DNA from: Verrucomicrobia bacterium SCGC AAA164-E04
GTDB lineage: Bacteria > Verrucomicrobiota > Verrucomicrobiia > Limisphaerales > AAA164-E04
Length of the DNA: 36,908 bases
Assembly: GCA_000383715.1 (NCBI GenBank)
Contig: KB911976.1
Span: forward strand, 1 to 36,908
Direction: 5' to 3'
Translations under genes and position numbers: made by a program
Shown: positions 1-8,276 of the stretch, in pieces
How the letters are laid out: every line of letters begins with the position of its first letter
Numbering within the stretch: position 1 is the first letter of the stretch
Notes under the pieces: generated by a model
What the model was told of the DNA's origin: nothing
Database searches by the model: none
What the model saw: only the letters and a program-made list of their open reading frames with translations

Positions 1-777
1 GATTCTACACGCTGCATCAGCTACATGCTGGGAAACAGCAACAGTCGCATGATTTTTGATTTCCTCGGGGTCAAGGAACAACACCATTATCTATCTCATT
101 TCTTTCGCAATTTCAGTCGATCCAATATCGATGGCCTCTTGAAGATTAGTCTCTGGCACATGGAGAAATTCGATTATTTGCTTAACAGGCTCAAGTCCTA
201 TCAGGATCAGCATGGAAGTCTTCTTGATCACACCATGGTGATCTTCGGTTCAGGAATGGGGCATAGTGATAATCACACGGTCAAACGTATTCCCATGATA
301 TTAGCTGGAGGCAAAGGTCGTATCAAAACCGGTCGATACGTTCGATATGCCGAAAATCAGGAATTGGGTCGATTACATCTCGCATTGATGCAGCAATTCG
401 GTGTGTCGCCATCTGAATACGCCGGTGTCCAAACGCCGTTGCCGGGATTGGATGACTCATCGTATGAGGCCTATCAGGAGCAGCCCTTTCAGAGCTGGGT
501 GAAAAGCGACGTGAACAGCGTGATTGTTCAGGGGCGTTTGCGATTGTCTGAGGACCTCAATGAAGCAAGGATATTTTACATGGATGTTGATAGACATCCT
601 TCGATCCGGATCGATGTATCGTTTCGCGATTTCCATCATTTCAATTTGGCATATCATTGTGGTACCCCGATCACTTTATCAGGGAAAGCCGAGGATCGTG
701 ACGGACGCACCACGATCACCAAGATTAAGTCGCTGCAATCTCTGCTCGGAAAAATGCCGGATAGCCTAAACGGCTAG
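1..777 (+). CDS. DUF1552 family protein, 3' part (5' end outside window)
   Basis: The frame is open from base 1 (Asp-Ser-Thr-Arg...) and ends at a stop at 775-777, so about 258 residues of a longer protein are present; the ATG at 25 is internal. The stretch FGSGMGHSDNH near fragment residue 82, then the ILAGGKGRIKTGRYVRY segment and LPGLDD near residue 148, are the C-terminal hallmarks of DUF1552 (PF07586), secreted proteins of Planctomycetes and Verrucomicrobia usually encoded beside DUF1592-type cytochrome proteins. Their reaction is unknown; the fold resembles the alkaline-phosphatase/sulfatase group. About 105 residues follow the place where the family normally ends. They read as a beta-rich, perhaps OB-like, domain (IVQGRLRLSED..., then HFNLAYHCGTPITLSGKAED). 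The family call is secure; the extension is an inference. Confidence 0.85.
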   Translation, partial: DSTRCISYMLGNSNSRMIFDFLGVKEQHHYLSHFFRNFSRSNIDGLLKISLWHMEKFDYLLNRLKSYQDQHGSLLDHTMVIFGSGMGHSDNHTVKRIPMILAGGKGRIKTGRYVRYAENQELGRLHLALMQQFGVSPSEYAGVQTPLPGLDDSSYEAYQEQPFQSWVKSDVNSVIVQGRLRLSEDLNEARIFYMDVDRHPSIRIDVSFRDFHHFNLAYHCGTPITLSGKAEDRDGRTTITKIKSLQSLLGKMPDSLNG

Positions 778-1113
778 AATCGCTGATCACCATATCAATG
801 CCTTTTTGTCGGAACGTTCAGCGTAAACGCGCTCTCAAATCAACGGCTCAGGGGCATATTCACAATCAAGAGTAGCCTTGTTTCTCTGGTGTTTATTTGA
901 GGTATGGTTTTTGGATTGATTGGAAAGGGCCTTCAGTAAACAGGGATGCTTTATCAAATCAAGACGGTCAATCCTTAAGTGTGTGTTACTTCTTTGTCCG
1001 CATAGGTTGAATGGACGGTAATTTTAAAATTTCACCGCAGAGTTTGTTTTATCGCGAAGCCTGAGCAGGACATTCAGCTACAAGTCCTGAACAATGAATA
1101 GCGCAATCGAGCC
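778..1113. other. Intergenic region between convergent genes
   Basis: These 336 bases separate the DUF1552 gene from the converging Rrf2 gene. Only a weak 5-bp stem (tagcc/ggcta) overlapping the DUF1552 stop was seen, with no T-tract. No convincing gene, RNA or repeat was found. Confidence 0.5.
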
Positions 1114-1533
1114 TCAGATATAGTACATTTCCCGTGTCTGATTGTCTTCTTCCATGATAGCTCGGAAATGGATCGAATCAGCAGTTTCATCCAGGCAGGA
1201 CTGCATCTTTTCCCAGGCAGATTTCAAAGCCTGAGGGCATTCATTGTTGCCAAGCGCGGCAGGTTCAAAAATGTCGCCGTGAATGCAGCGCAGGATTTCA
1301 CCGAAGGTAATATCCTCCGGAGCTTTATTGAGTAGATAGCCTCCTTCTTTGCCTCTGATGCTCTTGACGATTTTCTGTGATTTTAATTCGATCAGGATCT
1401 GCACGAGATAGTTCTGAGGAATATTTTGTCCCTTAGCCAAGTCTTCAATACGCAAGGCTTTTCCGGATTGGTATTGTCGAGACAATCCAAGAACCGCACG
1501 TGCTGCATAATCACTTTTAACGGAAAGTTTCAC
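1114..1533 (-). CDS. Rrf2 family transcriptional regulator
   Basis: This 139-residue protein has the Rrf2 winged-helix layout: MKLSVKSDYAARAVLGLS at the N-terminus, the recognition helix around IPQNYLVQILIELK (residues 38-51) and the wing SIRGKEGGYLL (58-68). Family members such as IscR, NsrR and CymR sense Fe-S status, nitric oxide or cysteine supply. The C-terminal half has cysteines at 83, 99 and 113. That spacing is far wider than the compact three-Cys cluster of IscR or NsrR, so cluster binding cannot be assumed. The start is a GTG at 1531-1533 because no ATG is available before the conserved first helix. The gene is divergent from a cytoplasmic parvulin; co-regulation is possible but not shown. 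Confidence 0.9.
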   Translation of the reverse strand: MKLSVKSDYAARAVLGLSRQYQSGKALRIEDLAKGQNIPQNYLVQILIELKSQKIVKSIRGKEGGYLLNKAPEDITFGEILRCIHGDIFEPAALGNNECPQALKSAWEKMQSCLDETADSIHFRAIMEEDNQTREMYYI

Positions 1534-1912
1534 TTTTACCAGTTTAAGACAATACGGAACTCAGGGCAATCATTTCATGGGGTTCTCTTTGGATCGAAAC
1601 AGTGGAAAGGATATGATCCACAGGCTTGGCAAAATGGGTTGCCCTCGAGTCACAGTTTTTGACAATGCGCCACTTAAGCTCGCAAAATTGGCGATGACTT
1701 GCAACCCTTACGCAAACCGATGGGTTCGGGAAGTCTGGCGTTTAAACTTGCTGGCAGTCCATCAATGGCTCGCTCGCTCGATTTCTTTGATTGTTTGAGG
1801 GCATTGAGGAGATTGGTAAATAAGAGATCATACGATCACCATTATTCTTGCTCAGCAAGTTTGGATTATGTCATGTATTTGACTTTCACCTGGTTCTCCT
1901 TAGGGTCATCCC
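1534..1912. promoter_or_regulatory. Divergent intergenic region, Rrf2 gene / parvulin gene
   Basis: These 379 bases lie between two divergently read genes and should carry both promoters and any Rrf2 operator. I could not pick out a confident -35/-10 pair or a clear dyad. Short open frames here have unlikely composition and no family resemblance, so I do not call them genes. Confidence 0.35.
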
Positions 1913-2806
1913 ATGCAGACTTTAGTTAATGGGGAACCAATCGCTCCGGAATGGATTGAGGAAGAATTTTCGCAAATCAAATCCTGGCACGAGCAGCGAT
2001 CTCAATTGAGTTGTTGTGAGCGTGATGATGAATTTCGTGCTCAGGCTCGTGATAATGTCATTGGGCGTGTGTTACTGAATCAAGCGGCTGAAAAAGAGAT
2101 CCCGGATCCGACAAGTGAGCAAATTCAGACAGCAGTTAAACAGCTCCACAAGGATTATGGTGGCGAAGAGGCTTTTCTGGTGACCATGGGCTTGAACGAG
2201 GGACAGAAGTCCTTTGTCGATCGGCAGGTCGTTGTCAATTTAAAGGCAGATCAACTCATCGCCAATTTTAGTAAGGACTTGCAGCATCCTGAAGAAGATA
2301 CACTGCTCGCTTATTACCGAGAACATTCCGAACCTTACACCACGGAGTCGCGTGTCCGTGCGCTGCATATTTTTAAATCATTGAGGCAATCCGAAGACAA
2401 GGATCAGCTCTTCAAGGAATGTTGCAAAGTGCGCGAGCGGCTTGGTTCGGGTGAAGACTTTGAAACAATTGCCAGAGAATTTTCAGACAAGCCAGCGGAA
2501 GAAATTGACCTTGGTTTTTTCAAAAGAGGTGAGTTGATGGATGAATTTGAATTTGTTGCTTTTTCCATGCAAGTCGGTGAAGTAAGCCCTGTTTTTTCTT
2601 CTTACCACGGTTTTCATCTAGCCAAGGTCCTTGAAATTGAGCCGCCTGTGATCACCCCTTTTGAGGAGGTGCGAGAAGCAGTGCTAGAAGCCTGGATGCA
2701 GGAAAAGCGAACCTTGCGAATTCAGGAATACATTCAAGCACTTAAAAGCAAAGCCGAGATCAAAGACATCGAAGAGGAGATTGAGTCTGAGCCCCCGAAA
2801 GTTTAA
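1913..2806 (+). CDS. Parvulin-type peptidyl-prolyl isomerase, no signal peptide
   Basis: The 297-residue protein has an N-terminal helical region (about 1-135) with a chaperone-like pattern, then a PpiC/rotamase domain at about 143-255. The domain shows VRALHIFKS at its start, the LGSGEDFETIAREFSD helix, DLGFFKRGEL, the MQVGEVSPVFSSYHGFHLAKVLE core, and a charged C-terminal helix. SurA and PrsA relatives are exported, but this one starts MQTLVNGEPI with no signal peptide or lipobox, so it is predicted cytoplasmic, as in NifM and related parvulins. It would catalyse cis-trans isomerisation at X-Pro bonds; the client is unknown. It is divergent from the Rrf2 gene, converges on the pseudopilin gene, and has no Shine-Dalgarno motif before the ATG. 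Confidence 0.87.
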   Translation: MQTLVNGEPIAPEWIEEEFSQIKSWHEQRSQLSCCERDDEFRAQARDNVIGRVLLNQAAEKEIPDPTSEQIQTAVKQLHKDYGGEEAFLVTMGLNEGQKSFVDRQVVVNLKADQLIANFSKDLQHPEEDTLLAYYREHSEPYTTESRVRALHIFKSLRQSEDKDQLFKECCKVRERLGSGEDFETIAREFSDKPAEEIDLGFFKRGELMDEFEFVAFSMQVGEVSPVFSSYHGFHLAKVLEIEPPVITPFEEVREAVLEAWMQEKRTLRIQEYIQALKSKAEIKDIEEEIESEPPKV

Positions 2807-2854
2807 GGCACGGAGTTGGACATGGTAGCTCGGTAACTTGATTTTATTCCTAAA

Positions 2855-3772
2855 CTAAGGTCTGCGCGTATTATGATCCTGTAGCCAGCGAACATCTGGA
2901 TTGTTCGGCGACACCAGCATGGATGGCATGGATTCGATTTCAGGTAATAATCCGTTCTTAACCAATGTTGGTGTGGTGTCAGGGTGTTGCCAGCGTTTGA
3001 TCTCTGAATGTCCATCCACAAATGACAAAGTAGCAGCATTATTGTGATATGCTGCGGGGAAATCGAAAATAGCTGTTTCCTCTGGTTCGTTTGGGTACCC
3101 CTTCATTCCAACCAGAAAGTTTCCGAAATTTGTGGCATCCTCCCGAACATCCAGAAACAAGAAGGTGGATGAAGGCCCGGGATCTGTGAAGTCTGACTGA
3201 TTTTGGTATACCTTGTAGCCAAACCAGTAAACACGTTCATTTTCACCCCATGCACCGCAGTGAACATTCATGGCCATGGACCTGACTCTAGACAACCTTT
3301 TGCCATTGACCGTGACGGCGCTCTTGTCGGCTGGACACTTAAAAATATCAGCCGACTGAATGTAGGACCATAAGGGACTTTTTTTGATGTCCTTTTCTAC
3401 ATCCCAGTTTGATTGGTTGTCCGGATTGAAATCCATCAGCCCTCGCACCCATGCTGGTTTCAGTGGTTCAGGTCCACCAGCGTCTCTGGGGTCACTGGCT
3501 GCGGTGATCTTATCTTCATTGTCATCTGCATATAGAATCCATCCGTAAGTCAACTGACGATGATTATTCAGGCATTTGATGGCGTGTGCTTTCTGCTTGG
3601 CTTTGCTGAGTGCGGGCAGCAGCATCCCTGCAAGAATGGCAATGATCGCAATTACAACCAGCAATTCAATGAGGGTAAAAGCCTCCTTTCGACGCCGGAT
3701 GCAGATTGATCCGAACAAGCAGGAAAAGTTGATTTCCTTATTCGAGTGTCTGGATGTCAGGTTTCGATTCAT
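2855..3772 (-). CDS. Prepilin-type N-terminal cleavage/methylation protein (H-X9-DG type)
   Basis: The protein has a type IV pilin-like N-terminus, RRRKEA followed by [18 protein letters not shown], then a globular domain with [19 protein letters not shown], typical of the very large pseudopilin-like families of Verrucomicrobia and Planctomycetes. The H-X9-DG motif is present as [13 protein letters not shown], and the end [10 protein letters not shown] is a common C-terminus in this group. Prepilin peptidase would cut before Phe; Ala instead of Gly sits at -1. I prefer the ATG at 3772, giving 305 residues and a 31-residue leader; an in-frame ATG at 3835 would add 21 residues of unlikely leader. 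It is probably a surface or type II secretion-related pseudopilin. The exact role of this family is unknown. Confidence 0.88.
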   Translation of the reverse strand: MNRNLTSRHSNKEINFSCLFGSICIRRRKEAFTLIELLVVIAIIAILAGMLLPALSKAKQKAHAIKCLNNHRQLTYGWILYADDNEDKITAASDPRDAGGPEPLKPAWVRGLMDFNPDNQSNWDVEKDIKKSPLWSYIQSADIFKCPADKSAVTVNGKRLSRVRSMAMNVHCGAWGENERVYWFGYKVYQNQSDFTDPGPSSTFLFLDVREDATNFGNFLVGMKGYPNEPEETAIFDFPAAYHNNAATLSFVDGHSEIKRWQHPDTTPTLVKNGLLPEIESMPSMLVSPNNPDVRWLQDHNTRRP

Positions 3773-3982
3773 TGTTTCGATATGCTTACATAGCACATTA
3801 CATGCTTGAATTCCAATTTCATCTGCCAATTGCATGTTGCTTGCGTCTCCACAATAGATCGATTTGTCAAAAAATTTCTATTCGAGGTGAATACTTCCAC
3901 CGCTCTAAATGACACCTATTTAAGCGACCCATGCAAGGCTGCCCTTGACAGACCGGGGTAGTTCAGTAGACGGTTCAAGTGT

Positions 3983-4456
3983 ATGCAATCCTACGGATTT
4001 TCTAAACATCTTTTAATCGCATTTGGAATGGCCTTGCTCGGCTATATCCTTCTTTACAGTTGTGACCGCCACCTGAGGTCTCGCAAAGGTGCCTGGGAAT
4101 TCACTTTTTCAAGTTCTTCCAATGGAGAACCCGTCCTCACGATTGACCAGCCTCATTACGGGATTAGCAAAGTCAGGATTGTCATGGAAGGGGAATCTTT
4201 CGAAGGACCCACTCGAAGGTTGCGTTTTGACCAGCCCGGCCTCGAGATGCCTTTTGGTGAAGCAATCTTCTTTGATACCACTTATTTACCCGGATCCGTG
4301 ACGTTCGACCTTTTCGGGCACGAGCTTGAGGTATTGCCAAGAACGCTGATCATCAACTTCAAGGAGCATCCATGGCAAGTTGGTGAAGTCATCAAAGTCA
4401 AGCCTGACGAAGCATGGACTCGGCAAGTTGAGGTCCTTGAGCAGAATCAACCCTGA
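3983..4456 (+). CDS. Hypothetical membrane-anchored protein
   Basis: I do not recognise this 157-residue protein. It has one hydrophobic segment (about residues 9-26, LLIAFGMALLGYILLYSC) and then a soluble, beta-rich part of about 125 residues with balanced composition and no cysteines after the anchor. Cys26 does not sit in a good lipobox, so this looks like a signal anchor rather than a lipoprotein. The 3' end overlaps the converging msrB gene by 10 bases. It is accepted as real because of its length, normal amino-acid use and the coherent anchor-plus-domain layout. The start ATG at 3983 is the only one before the anchor, and no ribosome binding site is visible. Confidence 0.65.
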   Translation: MQSYGFSKHLLIAFGMALLGYILLYSCDRHLRSRKGAWEFTFSSSSNGEPVLTIDQPHYGISKVRIVMEGESFEGPTRRLRFDQPGLEMPFGEAIFFDTTYLPGSVTFDLFGHELEVLPRTLIINFKEHPWQVGEVIKVKPDEAWTRQVEVLEQNQP

Positions 4457-4884
4457 GGGTTCTCGCAACCCTGCTGTGCATCACAACAGGTTTCTTTGAA
4501 ATCCAGTGAAGCAGAATTGACGCAGTATCTTAGCCCTGTTGGATTGGGGCCATCTTCAAAAACGTGCCCTAAATGTGCGTCGCATTTGGAGCATAGGATT
4601 TCGGTTCGAGTCATGAGCAGTTTTCGATCTTCTTTCGTCCGAACGACCTGTTCTATTGCAGGCTGCCAGAAACTTGGCCAGCCAGACCCTGAATCGTATT
4701 TGTGAGAGGATTCGAATAGCGTTTGTCCGCAGCACACACACTGGTAGCTGCCGGCCTCTTTGTGATTCCAATATTTTCCCGTAAAGGCAGGTTCAGTTCC
4801 TTTTTCTCGAGCTACCTTGAATTGCTCTTCGGTTAAACATTTTTTCCATTCTTCTTCGTTTCTGGGGAGATCGTCATCTTTCAT
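4447..4884 (-). CDS. msrB: Peptide-methionine (R)-S-oxide reductase MsrB
   Basis: MsrB reduces the R isomer of methionine sulfoxide in proteins, using thioredoxin. Numbered from the ATG at 4884, the 145-residue protein shows the zinc site as two CxxC pairs, Cys49/Cys52 (QCVCCGQTLF) and Cys98/Cys101 (CSKC). The conserved SGSGWPSF lies at 65-72 and the catalytic Cys121 in GLRYCVNSASLDF. An in-frame ATG at 4938 would add 18 residues before the usual family start, so 4884 is preferred. The absence of a signal peptide implies a cytoplasmic enzyme. The C-terminus is unusual in carrying extra cysteines (ETCCDAQQGC), whose role is unknown. No msrA is seen nearby. The 3' end overlaps the small membrane-protein gene. 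Confidence 0.95.
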   Translation of the reverse strand: MKDDDLPRNEEEWKKCLTEEQFKVAREKGTEPAFTGKYWNHKEAGSYQCVCCGQTLFESSHKYDSGSGWPSFWQPAIEQVVRTKEDRKLLMTRTEILCSKCDAHLGHVFEDGPNPTGLRYCVNSASLDFKETCCDAQQGCENPQG

Positions 4885-5066
4885 GCAAGTAAACCTGCCT
4901 TGAGTCTTGAACATTGTAAAATTGAATTTAACCACCATTAATCTGCTTTTTAAAGGTCCCCCTGTAACTACAGAACCAGCTTGTCCTGTTTGATGCGTCT
5001 CATGGTAAGGATCAATCTACTTTCCGGGATTGATCCTTTTTGGTTTATGCCCTCATACTGATCGTT

Positions 5067-6716
5067 ATGGAACCGAGCATCACAGAAGAACAGGCACGCA
5101 TGTTGATTGTGTTGGTGCGTGTTGGTTTTTATTGTGGCGTGGCTTGGTTGCTTTGGAAATTAATCTTCAAAGACGCCTACTTGCTGAAATTCATCAAGCC
5201 CGTTAAAAACCCAAAACTCAAAGGGGTCCGGCTTGTGAGCTGGGTGCTTGTTTTTGCATTCATTGCCATTCTGGCTTATCAGGCAACTTGGCAACTGGGA
5301 GGTTTCCTACGCCCCCGGTTTGTGGCTTTCATGCAGAAGCATGATCGCCGTAAATTCAATCCGGCGCTCCAAATTCAGCGCGGCATGATCGCGGATCGTA
5401 ACGGGCGCGCACTTGCGGAAAATAGAAAATCCAATGGAACGGTGAAACGCTACTATCCATTGGGCCCTGCCACTGTTCATCTGGTCGGGTATTTCGATCC
5501 TGTCTTTGGCGTCACTGGATTAGAGCAATCTGCCGACTCGCTCCTAATGGGTTTGGATGATGTCAATGCAGACGATTGGGAATCGTTTGGTCAGAGACTT
5601 ATTACACGCAAAGATCTACCGCAGGGTAAGAATCTCAAATTGACCGTGGACTCCAAGTTGCAGCAAGGTATCTTCGATAAACTGGTTCAGGGGCGCTATG
5701 ACAAGAAAAGCAAACCCGCTGGCGGAAAACCATATCGTGGGGCGATAGTTGTTCTCGATGTGCGCGATGGCGCTTTACTGGCGGCTTGCAGCGCTCCGGG
5801 TTTCGATCCCAATCAGATGACCCGTAAAACTTTTTCAAAAAGCCAGTCCGGATCCCCTTTATTCAATCGAGCATTGCATGGACTTTATCCTCCGGGATCC
5901 GTTTTCAAGGTTGCGATTGGTTCTTACTATCTCGAGAAAGCGATGCTCGGGACAGGTTTTCCATTAACCATTGATTGTGGTCCGGAGTTTCGCACTCCTG
6001 ACGGAAAGGGAATTGTGCGTGATTTGAGTTATTACAGTTATCAAGCACGTGGAAAAAAATGGCCGGGATTTGGGGAGATTGATCTAGGAAAAGCCATTGA
6101 GCAATCCTGTAACGTTTACTTTGCGCAGGTAGGAGTGACCATTGGCAAAGATGGATTCGACTGGTTGCGTCGCCTCTTGAGATTTGATCAATCGCTGACG
6201 CTTTACAAAGGTATTGTAGGCTCCACCGCATCGGCTAAATCCAGATTTCCAGAATTAAATCCTGATGACTCTTTTAGTATGGCGCTCATGGGCATTGGCC
6301 AGGGTAAATTGCAGGTAACCCCATTGCACATGGCGATGGTAGCTGCTTGCGTTGCCAATCAGGGAATGTTGATGCAACCGAGGTTGACATTTGACAAGCC
6401 AATGGAAGAGCTTGGACGGGCCATGAGTCCGCGTACCTCAGCATTCATGCGGGACATGATGGCCCGGGTGGTGACGGACGGAACTGCGCGCAAGGCTTTT
6501 GATGGGTTCGAAATGTCGGTAGGCGGCAAAACGGGATCGGCCCAAAATCCAACAGGAGACTCTCACGCATGGTTCATCGGCTTTGCGCCATTGGAACGTC
6601 CCCAGATCGCCATCAGTGTGGTCGTCGAAAATGGGGGCTACGGAGGGAGCACGGCAGCACCCATTGCCCGGCATGCTCTGGAATTGGCAACGCGTTATGG
6701 ACTGATCCGTCCGTGA
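5067..6716 (+). CDS. Class B penicillin-binding protein (transpeptidase)
   Basis: This is a D,D-transpeptidase that cross-links peptidoglycan on the outer face of the cytoplasmic membrane. Numbered from the ATG at 5067, the three catalytic motifs are Ser278-Val-Phe-Lys281 (PPGSVFK), Ser347-Cys-Asn349 and Lys488-Thr-Gly490 (GGKTGSAQ). The pre-catalytic motif RGMIADRNGRALA begins at about 105, followed by YYPLGPATVHLVGY and GVTGLE, as in PbpA/FtsI-like proteins. The N-terminus has two hydrophobic segments (about 14-36 and 55-73) separated by a strongly basic loop, whereas most class B enzymes have one. The dimerisation region is short. A TTG at 5040 in the same frame is an alternative start. 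Only 27 bases separate it from the downstream kinase, suggesting an operon. Whether it acts in division or elongation cannot be told. Confidence 0.92.
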   Translation: MEPSITEEQARMLIVLVRVGFYCGVAWLLWKLIFKDAYLLKFIKPVKNPKLKGVRLVSWVLVFAFIAILAYQATWQLGGFLRPRFVAFMQKHDRRKFNPALQIQRGMIADRNGRALAENRKSNGTVKRYYPLGPATVHLVGYFDPVFGVTGLEQSADSLLMGLDDVNADDWESFGQRLITRKDLPQGKNLKLTVDSKLQQGIFDKLVQGRYDKKSKPAGGKPYRGAIVVLDVRDGALLAACSAPGFDPNQMTRKTFSKSQSGSPLFNRALHGLYPPGSVFKVAIGSYYLEKAMLGTGFPLTIDCGPEFRTPDGKGIVRDLSYYSYQARGKKWPGFGEIDLGKAIEQSCNVYFAQVGVTIGKDGFDWLRRLLRFDQSLTLYKGIVGSTASAKSRFPELNPDDSFSMALMGIGQGKLQVTPLHMAMVAACVANQGMLMQPRLTFDKPMEELGRAMSPRTSAFMRDMMARVVTDGTARKAFDGFEMSVGGKTGSAQNPTGDSHAWFIGFAPLERPQIAISVVVENGGYGGSTAAPIARHALELATRYGLIRP

Positions 6717-6743
6717 GCCATTTCAATTGAAGCGAAATGTAGC

Positions 6744-7619
6744 ATGTGGGAAACGATCTCTAAATCTATTTCTGATGCCACAGGTATTGAATTAGGCATT
6801 CGTGGTCACCAATCCCTTTCAGGTGGGTGCACCAACGAAGCATATCGCGTTGAGACGGGTGATCATATCTTCTTTATGAAACGGCACCAAGAGGTTATGG
6901 CTCCAATGTTTCAGGCTGAGTTTGAAGCGCTGAAGGAATTGGAATCGACGCAAACGATTAAGGTGCCAACACCGATTTGCTGGGGAGCTGGCGAGGGTCA
7001 TACCTGGCTGGTGACCTCATTTCTGGATTTGAAAGCGTGTAAAGGGGATGCCCTGTTCGAATTGGGCAGACAACTAGCTTCATTGCACAAAATTCAACAA
7101 CCTTATTTCGGATGGAAACGTGATAATACGATTGGTATCACCAAACAACCCAACCCCCCTTCGAGAGATTGGGTTTCCTTCTGGCGAACGCATCGGCTTG
7201 AGTGGCAATTTAAACTGGCTCGAGACAAGGGGCAGTCTTTCAGTGGTGCTGACGCCTTGCTGAATGGTATGGGCAGGTTGTTTGATCATTATGACCCACA
7301 ACCAACCCTGATTCATGGTGATTTATGGAGTGGAAACATCGCTGCTCTGAGTGATGCAACCCCGGTCATTTTTGATCCTGCCGGATACTATGGCGATCCT
7401 GAGGCGGAATTTGGAATCATTGAAATGTTTGGTGGATTCGGGAGATCTTTTTTTCAAGGATACGAAAGTATTCGGCCCCAACATGCAGGTTTTTCCAGAC
7501 GCTTGCCGCTATATCGACTTTATCATGAACTGAATCACTACAATCTTTTTGGTCCGAGCTACACTTCTTCCTGTCAATCAAGCATTCAGCAGCTGTTGGA
7601 ATTGATTCAGGAAACATAG
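6744..7619 (+). CDS. Fructosamine kinase family protein
   Basis: The 291-residue protein matches the fructosamine/ribulosamine-3-kinase family (PF03881) along its whole length. It has SGGCTNEAYRV (27-37), the ATP-site lysine in FFMKRH, the catalytic segment TLIHGDLWSGN near 190, DPAGYYGDPEAEFGIIEMFGGF near 212-232, and LYHELNHYNLFGPSY near the end. Family members phosphorylate sugars attached to lysine side chains so that the glycation breaks down, a cytosolic protein-repair reaction; some bacterial members may act on other amino sugars. It follows the penicillin-binding protein gene by 27 bases and is probably co-transcribed. The functional link between the two is unclear. It converges on the transporter operon. 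Confidence 0.92.
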   Translation: MWETISKSISDATGIELGIRGHQSLSGGCTNEAYRVETGDHIFFMKRHQEVMAPMFQAEFEALKELESTQTIKVPTPICWGAGEGHTWLVTSFLDLKACKGDALFELGRQLASLHKIQQPYFGWKRDNTIGITKQPNPPSRDWVSFWRTHRLEWQFKLARDKGQSFSGADALLNGMGRLFDHYDPQPTLIHGDLWSGNIAALSDATPVIFDPAGYYGDPEAEFGIIEMFGGFGRSFFQGYESIRPQHAGFSRRLPLYRLYHELNHYNLFGPSYTSSCQSSIQQLLELIQET

Positions 7620-7631
7620 TTTGGGCATCAA

Positions 7632-8276
7632 CTACCCCGTCTCTTTGTGGATACTTCCATCCTTAAAAAGCCACAGCTGATTTGCCAATCGTCTGGCCTC
7701 GGTTTTGCTGTGTGTGACATGAAGGATGGTGATTTTGGTTTCCTTGTGGATGCGCTGAAGTAATGCGCACATTTCTTCATGCAATGCTTCGTCCAGAGCA
7801 CTCAGAGGTTCGTCAAGGCAGAGAACTCGTGGTCGACAGGCCAAGGCTCTCCCCAATGCAACACGCTGGGCTTCTCCTCCACTCAGTCCCTCCGGCATGC
7901 GGTCGAGTAAGTGTTCGATTTCAAGCCAGCTTGCCAGTTCTTTGACACGATCTGAAATGATCTCAACCGGTTGCTTTCTGAGTTGAAGTGAAAACGCGAG
8001 CTGGTGGCGTACCCTCATGGTTGGGAAGAGTGCTCTGTCCTGCGGAACGTAACCTACGCCACGCTCAGCGGGTTTCATCAGAGTGACCTTCAAATTTCCA
8101 AGATAAATCTGACCTGAGAGGATGGGGCGTAATCCGCAGATGATTTCCATCACAGTGGTCTTTCCGCATCCGCTTCGCCCCATCAAAGCTGCATAAGCAC
8201 TTTCAGGAATTTCCAAATTCAAATCCTCCAGCTGGAAACTACCTTGACTTACCCGGATATTTTCTAACTTGATCAT
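7632..8276 (-). CDS. ABC transporter ATP-binding protein, molybdate-type (ModC-like)
   Basis: This is a 214-residue ATPase subunit. It has the Walker A motif GRSGCGKTT (33-41), the Q-loop around Gln79 (GYVPQD), the signature LSGGEAQR (131-138), Walker B VLCLDEP (151-157) and the switch His188. It ends soon after the nucleotide-binding domain and lacks the C-terminal TOBE/MOP domain that canonical ModC uses to bind oxyanion, so transport would not be gated that way. Its start overlaps the permease stop by 4 bases (ATGA), so it is translationally coupled as the last gene of the binding-protein, permease, ATPase operon. The substrate is inferred to be an oxyanion such as molybdate or tungstate; sulfate-like uptake is possible. 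Confidence 0.9.
   Translation of the reverse strand: MIKLENIRVSQGSFQLEDLNLEIPESAYAALMGRSGCGKTTVMEIICGLRPILSGQIYLGNLKVTLMKPAERGVGYVPQDRALFPTMRVRHQLAFSLQLRKQPVEIISDRVKELASWLEIEHLLDRMPEGLSGGEAQRVALGRALACRPRVLCLDEPLSALDEALHEEMCALLQRIHKETKITILHVTHSKTEARRLANQLWLFKDGSIHKETG

Noticed and set aside
1577-1929. Short overlapping plus-strand frames in the gap before the parvulin gene
   Set aside because: Composition is unlike the neighbouring proteins and no conserved motif is visible; two frames overlap each other.
3951-3982. A ttgaca box and a ggtagttcagtag stretch resembling a promoter and a tRNA D-arm upstream of 3983
   Set aside because: No -10 box lies at the right distance, and no acceptor stem, anticodon arm or T-arm can be folded, so neither a promoter nor a tRNA can be supported.
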